Source: an uncultured Bacilli bacterium
GTDB lineage: Bacteria > Bacillota_I > Bacilli_A > RF39 > UBA660
DNA: 7,249 nt
NCBI GenBank assembly: GCA_948801035.1
Contig: CAQHJP010000024.1
Coordinates: 1 to 7,249 of the forward strand
Reading direction: 5' to 3'
The notes below the pieces were generated by a model that was not told the DNA's origin, did no database searches, and saw nothing but the letters and a program-made list of their open reading frames with translations. This document shows positions 1 through 5,380 of this stretch, in pieces. Numbering within the stretch: position 1 is the first letter of the stretch; each line of letters opens with the position of its first letter. Made by a program: the position numbers and the translations under genes.

Positions 1-1335
1 GCTGTAAGAGATAAAATTGGTACACATAATTTTTATTATTACAAAACAAATGATACTTTCATTTTGACTACATCTTTAAAATATATAGTAAGTGAGTTTA
101 ATTTGTCTATAGATAAAAGTGTAATACCTACTTATTTAGGTAATTTTTATATAAACGCGCCTAACACAATATTTAAAGATGTTAAGAAATTAGAAAGTGG
201 AACTTATTTAATTTTTAATACTAAATTAAATATATATAAATATTTTGATTTAATAAATTTATATAAAACTTCAAAAAAAATAAATAGTTATAAAAAATCT
301 TTAGAAAGTTTAAATAATGATTTAATTAATTCAATTAAAAATAAAACTAAAGGTTATGATAGAGTAGGGGTATTTTTATCTAGTGGTATTGATTCGACTT
401 TAATAACATCAATATTAAAAAAAATAGGAAAAAGTATTAATACATATACTATAGCTTTTGAAGAAAAGGAAAGAGATGAATCAGAAGGCGCTTTAAAAAT
501 ATCTAATTATTTTAATACTAATCATCATGAATATAAACTTGATAAAAAAAATGCTATTGATATAACAAATAATTTATTTAAAATTTATACTGAACCTTTT
601 GCAGATCCTTCTATGATTCCAACTTTATTTTTAGAAAAAAACGTAGATGATGATATTATTTTAACAGGTGATGGTGCTGATCAAATGTTTGCAGGTAGTT
701 TAATTTATAACACTATTTCTTATCCTAAAAAAATATATAGATTTATTAGGCAATATAAATATGATGAATATAATAAATATAAAAAAGAAGTAAAATTGTT
801 TTATAATAAAATTCCTGAAAGTTATTTAAATAATTATAATTTAAAAATTTTAAACAATAGAAAATATTTGCTTTATGATATGTTAACATTTTTACCAAAT
901 AGATTATTATATAAAGTATCTACACCTAAAGTTTATTTTAAAAAAAATATAGTTTATCCTTTTATAGATGATAATGTAGTTAAAACATCACTTAAAATAA
1001 AATATAGATATAAATATTATTTTGGATGTAAAAAATATATTTTAAAAAATATTTTATACAAGAATTTAGATAAGTCTTTAATAGATAATACTAAAAAAGG
1101 TTTTGGAATTCCTCTTAAAAAATGGTTAAAAGAATTTTATAAAGAAGATATATATAAATATTCAGATGAAAATATATTAAATCATCAAGGTATATTTGAT
1201 TATAAATTAATTAAAAATTTTCTTGATAAATTAGAAGATAATACTATAAAATTAAGTGAATGTTATGTTTTATTTGCTTATTATATGTTTCAACTTTGGT
1301 ATAAAGAATATATAAAAGATTTGTGGAAAAAATGA
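1..1335 (+). CDS. Asparagine synthetase (glutamine-hydrolysing)-like protein, 5' partial
   Basis: The reading frame is open from base 1, so the gene starts upstream; the TTG at 64 is internal. The first visible residues (AVRDKIGTHNFYYY) match the end of the glutamine amidotransferase domain of AsnB-type enzymes (family pattern RDRFGxKPLYY). The catalytic N-terminal Cys lies outside the window. The synthetase domain shows the PP-loop SSGIDS (visible residues 127-132; family SGGxDS), which binds ATP, then EPFADPS, LTGDGADQMF (around 221-230) and C-terminal KKGFGIPLKKWL (around 365). 444 codons are visible; full-length members are about 600-630 residues. The family transfers glutamine ammonia to an adenylated carboxylate, usually aspartate. 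The segment usually reading LVKVDRASM is LYKVSTPKV here (S307 in place of Asp), so it is divergent and could act on another substrate, for instance in cell-surface glycan synthesis. The stop is tandem TGA-TAA. Confidence 0.9.
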   Translation, partial: AVRDKIGTHNFYYYKTNDTFILTTSLKYIVSEFNLSIDKSVIPTYLGNFYINAPNTIFKDVKKLESGTYLIFNTKLNIYKYFDLINLYKTSKKINSYKKSLESLNNDLINSIKNKTKGYDRVGVFLSSGIDSTLITSILKKIGKSINTYTIAFEEKERDESEGALKISNYFNTNHHEYKLDKKNAIDITNNLFKIYTEPFADPSMIPTLFLEKNVDDDIILTGDGADQMFAGSLIYNTISYPKKIYRFIRQYKYDEYNKYKKEVKLFYNKIPESYLNNYNLKILNNRKYLLYDMLTFLPNRLLYKVSTPKVYFKKNIVYPFIDDNVVKTSLKIKYRYKYYFGCKKYILKNILYKNLDKSLIDNTKKGFGIPLKKWLKEFYKEDIYKYSDENILNHQGIFDYKLIKNFLDKLEDNTIKLSECYVLFAYYMFQLWYKEYIKDLWKK

Positions 1336-1352
1336 TAAATATATGATATAAT
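1324..1352 (+). promoter_or_regulatory. Possible extended -10 promoter before the pilin-queH-uppP unit
   Basis: The sequence TGATATAAT (1344-1352) is a perfect extended -10 element. A weak -35, TGGAAA at 1324-1329 (4 of 6 matches to TTGACA), lies 17 bp upstream inside the end of the preceding gene. A start about 7 nt downstream would fall at the ribosome binding site AGGTGG (1358-1363), giving an almost leaderless message. That is unusual and lowers confidence. Read-through from the upstream gene is the alternative, because no terminator is seen between them. Confidence 0.35.
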
Positions 1353-1367
1353 CAAGTAGGTGGTTTT

Positions 1368-1718
1368 ATGAATAAAAAGGCGTTTACAATGGTGGAATTA
1401 ATAGCTGTATTTGTAATTTTAGGTGTTATAGCTTTAGTATCAGTTCCTGTTATTTTAAATTTAAGTAATGATAGTACTGATAATCTAGTTTTAAAAGAAA
1501 CTATTCAAACAGCAGTTGAGGCGTATGTTAATTTAAATATAACTGATTTAGAAGTGGGGCAAACTGAATATATAAATTCTATTAAATTAATAAACAACGG
1601 TTATTTAGATAAAGAAATTAAAAATCCAGAAACTGGTAAAGTATTTAATTCAGATGATTATTTTGAAGTTATTAAAAATGAAGATAAAACTTTAAAAATA
1701 AATATTATAAAGAGGTAA
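1368..1718 (+). CDS. Small type IV pilin-like / ComGC-like prepilin
   Basis: A 116-residue protein with a class III prepilin signal: leader MNKKA, then FTMVEL. The predicted cut is between A5 and F6, with the conserved Glu at +5 of the mature protein. A hydrophobic helix of about 20 residues follows (to about residue 31), and then a small soluble domain without cysteines. The residue before the cut is Ala rather than the more common Gly; peptidases of this class tolerate Ala. The family forms pilus or pseudopilus fibres after cleavage by a PilD/ComC-type peptidase and extraction from the membrane by a GspE/PilB-type ATPase, one of which is encoded at 3999-5291. AGGTGG at 1358-1363 with 4-nt spacing supports this start. 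The next gene begins 4 bp after the stop and its ribosome binding site overlaps this gene's end. Whether it is a major or minor pilin cannot be told. Confidence 0.85.
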   Translation: MNKKAFTMVELIAVFVILGVIALVSVPVILNLSNDSTDNLVLKETIQTAVEAYVNLNITDLEVGQTEYINSIKLINNGYLDKEIKNPETGKVFNSDDYFEVIKNEDKTLKINIIKR

Positions 1719-1722
1719 TGTT

Positions 1723-2316
1723 ATGAACTATCAAAAAGAACTTGATTTACTTATTTCTAAACTAGATGGGAAGAAAAAACTTTTACTTCATAGTTGTTGT
1801 GCACCATGTTCAAGCTGGTGCATTACATATTTAAAAGATTATTTTGATATAACAATTCTTTATTATAATCCTAATATTGAACCAATTGAAGAATATAATA
1901 AAAGAAAAAATGAGCAAATTAAATTATGTAATATATTAGGCGTTAATATAATGGATTGTGATTGGGATAATGATTTATATCATGAAGTTGTAAGAGGTTT
2001 AGAACATGAAGTAGAAGGTGGAAAAAGATGCTTTAAGTGTTATGAACTTAGATTAGAATATACTGCTAAAATGGCAAAACTTTCAAATTTTGATTATTTT
2101 GGAACTACACTTACGATAAGCCCACTTAAAAATAGTAAAAAAATAAATGAAATTGGATTTATGTTAGAAAATAAGTATGATATAAAATTTTTACCAAGTG
2201 ATTTTAAGAAAAAAGAAGGATATAAAAATAGTATACAACTATCAAAAAAATATAATTTATATAGGCAAAACTTTTGTGGATGTATATATAGTATGGAAAG
2301 GTTAAAAGGTGAATAA
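1723..2316 (+). CDS. queH: Epoxyqueuosine reductase QueH
   Basis: A 197-residue protein of the QueH (formerly DUF208) family. QueH reduces epoxyqueuosine to queuosine in the anticodon loop of GUN tRNAs, the last step of queuosine synthesis, and replaces the unrelated cobalamin-dependent QueG. Visible family signatures are LLHSCCAPCSSW near the N-terminus (C25, C26, C29), GGKRCFKCYELRL (C103, C106) and QNFCGCIYS near the C-terminus (C185, C187). The first two Cys pairs fit the iron-sulphur/iron centre and the last pair fits the redox-active cysteines of the family. The length is normal. The start is supported by AGAGG at 1711-1715 with 7-nt spacing. The gene lies 4 bp after the pilin gene and 1 bp before the likely uppP start, so it is probably co-transcribed with both. 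No other queuosine genes are in the window. Confidence 0.95.
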   Translation: MNYQKELDLLISKLDGKKKLLLHSCCAPCSSWCITYLKDYFDITILYYNPNIEPIEEYNKRKNEQIKLCNILGVNIMDCDWDNDLYHEVVRGLEHEVEGGKRCFKCYELRLEYTAKMAKLSNFDYFGTTLTISPLKNSKKINEIGFMLENKYDIKFLPSDFKKKEGYKNSIQLSKKYNLYRQNFCGCIYSMERLKGE

Positions 2317-2317
2317 T

Positions 2318-3130
2318 ATGGAATTTATTCAAATAGTAGTACTAGGAATAATACAAGGAATAGCAGAATTTTTACCTATTTCTTCATCAGCTCATTTAAT
2401 AATTGCAAGACAAATATTTAATATAGGAAGTTTTATTTCAGATAATATTTCTTTAGCTTTTGATTTAGCTCTTCATTTTGGAACATTACTTGCAATAATA
2501 TTATACTTTTTTAAAGAGTTGTTTAACTTACTTAAAGAAGGAGTTACTAAAGGTGTTAAAACTAGTAATGGCAAACTATTTTGGCTTATTATAATTGCAA
2601 CAATACCAGCAGCTATAGCAGGAGTTTTATTTGAAGATATATTTGATAATTTTTTTAGAAAAAAAATAATTTTAATAGCTTTAGCTTTAATTATTATGGG
2701 TATAATTATTTATGTAGTAGATAAAAAAAGTAAAAATATTAAAAGTATGAAAGATTTATCTTATAAGGATGCAATACTTATAGGACTTTCTCAAACTTTT
2801 GCTTTAATACCTGGTTTTTCTAGAAGTGGAACTACAATAGCAGCTTCAAGAGCATTAAAATTAAATAGGGAAGATAGTGCTAAATTTTCATTTTACTTAT
2901 CTATACCTGTTGTAGCAGGTGCAACATTACTTACACTTTTAAAAGAAAATACTTTTGCTATAATAAGTTCAAATTTAGTAGTATTTGGAACAGGAATATT
3001 AGTTTCATTTTTAACTGGTTTAATATGTATAAGTTTTTTACTTAAATATATTAAAAAACATGATTTTAAAATATTTATGTGGTATAGAGTAATTTTAGGT
3101 ATAGTAGTAATACTATCAGTATTAATTTAA
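2318..3130 (+). CDS. uppP: Undecaprenyl-diphosphatase UppP (BacA family)
   Basis: An integral membrane phosphatase that converts undecaprenyl diphosphate to the monophosphate, recycling the lipid carrier for peptidoglycan and other wall polymers; overexpression in this family gives bacitracin resistance. Both family signatures are present: QGIAEFLPISSSAHL (residues 13-27) and PGFSRSGTT (165-173), with the catalytic Glu, Ser, His and Arg positions in place. Several hydrophobic segments fit the usual multi-pass fold, and 270 residues is the family's normal length. I chose ATG 2318: AAGGTG at 2306-2311 is a ribosome binding site with about 6-nt spacing. A GTG at 2309 would add three residues but overlaps that site. 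It sits 1 bp after queH and 10 bp before the next gene. Its grouping with queH and a pilin gene suggests shared housekeeping transcription rather than a common pathway. Confidence 0.96.
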   Translation: MEFIQIVVLGIIQGIAEFLPISSSAHLIIARQIFNIGSFISDNISLAFDLALHFGTLLAIILYFFKELFNLLKEGVTKGVKTSNGKLFWLIIIATIPAAIAGVLFEDIFDNFFRKKIILIALALIIMGIIIYVVDKKSKNIKSMKDLSYKDAILIGLSQTFALIPGFSRSGTTIAASRALKLNREDSAKFSFYLSIPVVAGATLLTLLKENTFAIISSNLVVFGTGILVSFLTGLICISFLLKYIKKHDFKIFMWYRVILGIVVILSVLI

Positions 3131-3140
3131 GGAGGTTATT

Positions 3141-3635
3141 ATGATTAAAGAAAATGTTAAATATTCTAACTTTTCTGAAGTTTCTTTTATTAGACTATAT
3201 TGTGCAATGAGTTTTAAATATAGATGTTTTCCTATTATAAAGCATCATGAATTAGAAAAAAAATTGTATGAATTTTATTCTTTGCCTGAATTTAGTGAAT
3301 TATTTTGTGACATATGTCCAAAAAAAGATTATATAAATCCAGAAAATAATTATTTAAATTTACAAACTGCCATAAATACAGCACAATTATTTGGTATACT
3401 AACACCTATACGTGGTAATGGAGAATCTAGATCAATAATCGCTTTAGATGAAAAAACAGCTTTAGAAATAATATCAAATACTGATAAAAAAATGGTTAAT
3501 AAAATGTCTAGTTTATTTAATAAAATGTTTGATTTAAATACTAAAAAAGAAAAATGTTTAAATGATTTACAAGCTGATGTTAATTTTGAAAAAGAAATTC
3601 AAGGTCCATCACTAGTAAAAAGAAATGAGATATAA
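3141..3635 (+). CDS. Unrecognised 164-residue cytoplasmic protein
   Basis: I do not recognise this protein. It has a very strong ribosome binding site (AAGGAGG, 3129-3135, 5-nt spacing) and follows uppP by 10 bp, so it is probably the last gene of that unit. It has no signal peptide or membrane segment. The N-terminal half contains cysteines at 21, 29, 56 and 59 (CDIC), which could bind a metal or be chance. Residues 71-104 (YLNLQTAINTAQLFGILTP followed by a Gly/Asn/Ser turn and a hydrophobic strand) read like a recognition helix plus wing, so a winged-helix-type regulator is conceivable but unproven. The C-terminal third is Lys-rich and probably helical. The last codons form the left arm of the transcription terminator. 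Base composition matches the neighbours, so there is no sign of recent transfer. Confidence 0.75.
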   Translation: MIKENVKYSNFSEVSFIRLYCAMSFKYRCFPIIKHHELEKKLYEFYSLPEFSELFCDICPKKDYINPENNYLNLQTAINTAQLFGILTPIRGNGESRSIIALDEKTALEIISNTDKKMVNKMSSLFNKMFDLNTKKEKCLNDLQADVNFEKEIQGPSLVKRNEI

Positions 3636-3652
3636 TAATGTATCTCATTTTT
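3623..3652 (+). terminator. Intrinsic terminator of the pilin-queH-uppP-hypothetical unit
   Basis: A 10-bp perfect stem (3623-3632 AAATGAGATA with 3641-3650) with an 8-nt loop leads into a T run at 3648-3652. The stop codon at 3633-3635 lies in the loop, so terminator and coding end overlap. On the other strand the stem is followed by TCTTTTT, so it may also stop minus-strand transcription. Confidence 0.8.
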
Positions 3653-3663
3653 AATTTGTTTAC

Positions 3664-3692
3664 TTGTAATTAAATTATATTTGTGATATATT
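3664..3692 (+). promoter_or_regulatory. Promoter of the small toxin-like gene
   Basis: TTGTAA (3664-3669), a 17-bp spacer, then TATATT (3687-3692) preceded by TG at 3684-3685, giving an extended -10 (TGATATATT). Predicted transcription start is about 3699-3701, exactly where the 5' complementary arm begins. It lies just downstream of the previous operon's terminator, so the small gene appears to be an independent transcription unit. Confidence 0.65.
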
Positions 3693-3725
3693 GATTATTA
3701 GGAAATACTAAACTGTTGAGTACTT

Positions 3726-3749
3726 GCCAACTTTCTTATGAAAGGAGGC
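3726..3749 (+). promoter_or_regulatory. Hairpin sequestering the toxin ribosome binding site
   Basis: GCC (3726-3728) pairs with GGC (3747-3749) and CTTTC (3731-3735) with GAAAG (3740-3744), across a 2x2 internal loop and a TTAT tetraloop. The strong Shine-Dalgarno AAAGGAGG (3741-3748) is thus wholly inside the hairpin. It also lies only 3 nt from the ATG, shorter than usual, so translation should be weak. A five-codon ATG frame (3738-3755) overlaps the site and ends with a TGA that overlaps the toxin ATG; it has no ribosome binding site of its own. Confidence 0.6.
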
Positions 3750-3751
3750 TT

Positions 3752-3841
3752 ATGAAGAAAAAAGATTTACTAATCTCATTTCTAATATTAATTATCATTT
3801 TATTAATAGTCTCTTTAATGATTCTATGTATAAAAAAATAG
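3752..3841 (+). CDS. 29-residue hydrophobic membrane peptide, putative type I toxin
   Basis: A small ORF: ATG, a basic start (MKKKD), one uninterrupted hydrophobic stretch (residues 6-27, rich in Leu and Ile, with S9, S21 and C26 its only polar positions) and a KK end before TAG. This is the layout of type I toxins such as Ibs, Fst, TxpA and BsrG, which insert in the inner face of the membrane; I recognise no specific family. Support comes from the surroundings: its own promoter (3664-3692), an RBS held in a hairpin, 5' and 3' ends of the message that pair with each other, a dedicated terminator, and an antisense RNA candidate converging on its 3' end. Toxicity is inferred. A harmless small membrane protein or regulatory peptide is the main alternative. 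Confidence 0.65.
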   Translation: MKKKDLLISFLILIIILLIVSLMILCIKK

Positions 3842-3868
3842 TACTCAATCTGCAATAGATTAGAGTAC
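3832..3868 (-). terminator. Intrinsic terminator of the antisense RNA
   Basis: Hairpin at 3841-3868: GTACTC-AATCT pairs with AGATT-GAGTAC (11 pairs, one bulged A, 5-nt loop). Reading the minus strand it is followed by TA and seven T's (3838-3832). On the plus strand no T run follows, so the direction is clear. It ends exactly over the toxin stop codon. It could also serve as a second stop for transcripts of the ATPase gene, which already has its own terminator at 3987-4014. Confidence 0.75.
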
Positions 3869-3883
3869 AAATCCAAAAATTTA

Positions 3884-3924
3884 GGTAAGTACTCAACTCA
3901 GCAAAGTTAAGTATTTCCTTTTTT
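3884..3924 (+). terminator. Intrinsic terminator of the toxin mRNA (also the 3' pairing arm)
   Basis: Local hairpin: 3887-3893 pairs with 3910-3916, and AACT (3895-3898) pairs with AGTT (3905-3908), around the loop CAGCAA; an outer G-C pair (3885/3918) extends it. Six T's follow (3919-3924). Both halves of this hairpin are also complementary to the 5' end of the same transcript, so local and long-range folds compete. Confidence 0.75.
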
Positions 3925-3952
3925 ATTTTATGCAAGTATTCTTGCTAAATAC

Positions 3953-3981
3953 ATAATAACATAAATTTTATGTTTTTGCAA
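3953..3981 (-). promoter_or_regulatory. Promoter candidate for the antisense RNA
   Basis: On the minus strand, TTGCAA (3981-3976), a 17-bp spacer, then TATTAT (3958-3953); four and five matches to the consensus hexamers. The predicted start is about 3945-3947, at the base of a 5-bp hairpin. It lies downstream of the ATPase gene's terminator, so it would fire independently of that gene. Confidence 0.5.
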
Positions 3982-3986
3982 ATATT

Positions 3987-4014
3987 AAAAAAAATGAATC
4001 AGTTAGATTCATTT
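3987..4014 (-). terminator. Intrinsic terminator of the pilus ATPase gene
   Basis: A 9-bp perfect stem (3992-4000 AAATGAATC with 4006-4014) and a 5-nt loop, followed on the minus strand by an eight-T run (3994-3987). The stop codon (TGA, 4001-3999) lies within it, so the last codons double as terminator. Confidence 0.85.
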
Positions 4015-5291
4015 ATAAATATTACATCATTAGTACTAGAATGATTATTAGATAAATCTGTATTACTTATAGCTCTTTTTAAACCATATGCATTAGATCC
4101 TTTATCATCATCTTCAAGTTCAATTAACTTAATAACTTCTTCAAAAGTAGTATATCCTGCAAGTACTTTTTCAAGACCATCTTGAAGTAGAGTATTAACA
4201 TCTGATTGATATACTAATTGTCTTAATTTGTCTCTTCTTATACCAGCAGATATAGCATCTCTTATATCTTGATTAAATAAAAGTACTTCATGTATTGCAA
4301 TTCTGCCACTATATCCATTTCCACATTCTTCACAGCCTTCAGTTGTATATATTTCATCAATATTTTTACCTAAAACTTTTTTAAATAATGATTTTTCATA
4401 TTCATTTGTTTTTCTAAGTTTTCTACAATGTGGACATAATTTTCTAGCTAATACTTGTGAAATGATTCCTTCTAAGGCAGATGCAAGTAAATATCTTTCA
4501 ACATCCATATCAAGTAAACGTTCTATTGTATTAAGTGAATTGTTTGTATGTATTGTAGATAGTACTAAGTGACCTGTAATAGATGCACGAACAGCTATTT
4601 TAGCAGTTTCTGTATCACGAATTTCTCCTATCATAATTATATTAGGATCTTGTCTTAATATAGATCTTAGTGCTGTTGCAAAGGTAAGTCCAATTTCACT
4701 ATTTGTTTGAATTTGATTGATTCCTTCTATGCTCATTTCTACTGGATCTTCTACAGTAACGACATTAGATTCTTCTGTGTTAAGTCTTTGAAGTAGGGAG
4801 TAAACTGTAGTAGATTTACCAGTACCTGTAGCACCTGTTACTAAAATTATACCATTAGGCTTTTGGATCATTTGTAAAACTTTTTTATAGTTTCTATCAC
4901 TAAAACCTAGTGCTTCAATACCTTCTAAACTTGCTGTATAATCAAGTATACGAATAACAACTTTTTCACCTTCGTTAGTAGGTATACAAGATACACGCAA
5001 ATCTAAATTTACATCTTGTAAAGTTGCTTTAATAGCGCCATCTTGTGGTAACCTTGACTCAGTTATATTCATACCAGATATAATTTTAATACGTGTAATC
5101 AAATTTTTCTTAATAGAATTAGGTACCTCAGCATAGTCATGTAAAACACCATCTATCCTTATTCTGATTTTCATGTATTCAGTAAGTGGATCAAAATGAA
5201 TATCTGATGCACCTCTTTTAGCAGAATCTACCATTATATCGTTTACAACTTCTACAACTGGCATTTTTTCATAGTCAAATTTTCTAATCAT
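3999..5291 (-). CDS. Type IV pilus / type II secretion assembly ATPase (GspE/PilB family)
   Basis: A 430-residue hexameric ATPase of the GspE/PilB family. At the inner membrane it powers pilin extraction and pilus or pseudopilus assembly. Motifs in order: N2-domain signature AKRGASDIHFDP (24-35), Walker A GATGTGKST (153-161), Asp box VEDPVE (180-185), Walker B IIMIGEIRD (218-226), His box GHLVLSTIHTN (240-250), and a zinc-binding tetracysteine (CPHC 286-289, C320/C323). The tetracysteine marks GspE/PilB extension ATPases rather than PilT retraction motors. It is shorter than usual PilB/GspE (about 550) because the N-terminal N1/MshEN domain is absent, as in ComGA, yet longer than ComGA (about 350). 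Residues 391-430 form an acidic, then Asn/Ser-rich tail that looks disordered. The start is supported by AAAGGGG (5306-5300) with 8-nt spacing. It is divergent from the prepilins at 5381 and 6491, its likely substrates. Confidence 0.95.
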   Translation of the reverse strand: MIRKFDYEKMPVVEVVNDIMVDSAKRGASDIHFDPLTEYMKIRIRIDGVLHDYAEVPNSIKKNLITRIKIISGMNITESRLPQDGAIKATLQDVNLDLRVSCIPTNEGEKVVIRILDYTASLEGIEALGFSDRNYKKVLQMIQKPNGIILVTGATGTGKSTTVYSLLQRLNTEESNVVTVEDPVEMSIEGINQIQTNSEIGLTFATALRSILRQDPNIIMIGEIRDTETAKIAVRASITGHLVLSTIHTNNSLNTIERLLDMDVERYLLASALEGIISQVLARKLCPHCRKLRKTNEYEKSLFKKVLGKNIDEIYTTEGCEECGNGYSGRIAIHEVLLFNQDIRDAISAGIRRDKLRQLVYQSDVNTLLQDGLEKVLAGYTTFEEVIKLIELEDDDKGSNAYGLKRAISNTDLSNNHSSTNDVIFINESN

Positions 5292-5334
5292 ATTGTCAAC
5301 CCCTTTTTTAAGGACTAGTTTTTATTCTTAAAAT

Positions 5335-5363
5335 ATTATATAATAAATTTAGGAATATTTCAA
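5335..5363 (-). promoter_or_regulatory. Promoter of the pilus ATPase gene
   Basis: On the minus strand, TTGAAA (5363-5358), a 17-bp spacer, then a perfect TATAAT (5340-5335). The predicted start near 5328 gives a 5' leader of about 37 nt before ATG 5291. The -35 box lies just upstream of the ribosome binding site of the divergent prepilin gene. Confidence 0.75.
5339..5344 (+). promoter_or_regulatory. Possible -10 box for the divergent prepilin gene
   Basis: TATAAT at 5339-5344 on the plus strand overlaps the minus-strand TATAAT (5335-5340) by two bases inside a palindromic ATTATATAAT. No good -35 is visible 16-18 bp upstream (TAGTTT at 5316-5321 is poor), and there is no extended -10 TG. If used, it would need an activator or be weak, and it would compete with the ATPase promoter. 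Confidence 0.3.
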
Positions 5364-5380
5364 GATAAAGGAGATAAATT

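Larger units (their letters stand above)
3701..3918. repeat. Long imperfect inverted repeat enclosing the small gene (5'/3' mRNA pairing arms)
   Basis: The left arm 3701-3728 pairs with the right arm 3884-3918. Base pairs are 3701-3709 with 3910-3918 (9 pairs), an A.A mismatch, 3711-3714 with 3905-3908 (4 pairs), a 7-nt bulge at 3898-3904, then 3715-3728 with 3884-3897 (14 pairs including one G.U). That makes 27 pairs in total. The arms coincide with the predicted transcript start and with the terminator, so I read them as long-range mRNA structure. The alternative is terminal repeats of a MITE; I see no clear target duplication at the borders. Confidence 0.8.
3830..3946 (-). ncRNA. Putative antisense antitoxin RNA overlapping the toxin 3' end
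   Basis: Predicted from a minus-strand promoter (3981-3953) and a minus-strand terminator (3868-3832), giving an RNA of about 115 nt starting near 3946. It would have three stem-loops: GCAAG-AATA-CTTGC at its 5' end (3945-3932), the complement of the toxin terminator hairpin (3918-3884), and its own terminator. It would be fully complementary to roughly the last 95 nt of the toxin mRNA, including the stop codon. This matches the RatA and SR4 arrangement in Bacillus subtilis, where the antisense RNA triggers decay of the toxin mRNA. No long ORF is seen in it. Confidence 0.6.

Noticed and set aside
64..66. TTG as start of the asparagine synthetase
   Set aside because: The frame is open upstream to base 1 and those 21 codons encode conserved amidotransferase sequence, so this is a 5' partial gene.
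2309..2311. GTG start for uppP overlapping queH
   Set aside because: It lies within the ribosome binding site of ATG 2318, which fits the family's N-terminus better.
3738..3755. Five-codon leader ORF upstream of the toxin
   Set aside because: It has no Shine-Dalgarno of its own; it may be chance. Mentioned only as part of the leader structure.
3640..3760. Riboswitch or T-box leader
   Set aside because: The structure is explained by self-complementarity with the transcript's 3' end; no known riboswitch core motif is seen and the downstream ORF is only 29 codons.
3701..3918. MITE or degenerate insertion sequence with terminal inverted repeats
   Set aside because: No target duplication is evident, and the arms coincide with a predicted transcription start and a terminator. 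It is kept as the alternative because copy number cannot be checked here.
3958..3974. Small AT hairpin followed by five T's on the plus strand
   Set aside because: Only one G-C pair and a 3-nt loop; too weak to call a second terminator, and it lies within the antisense promoter spacer.
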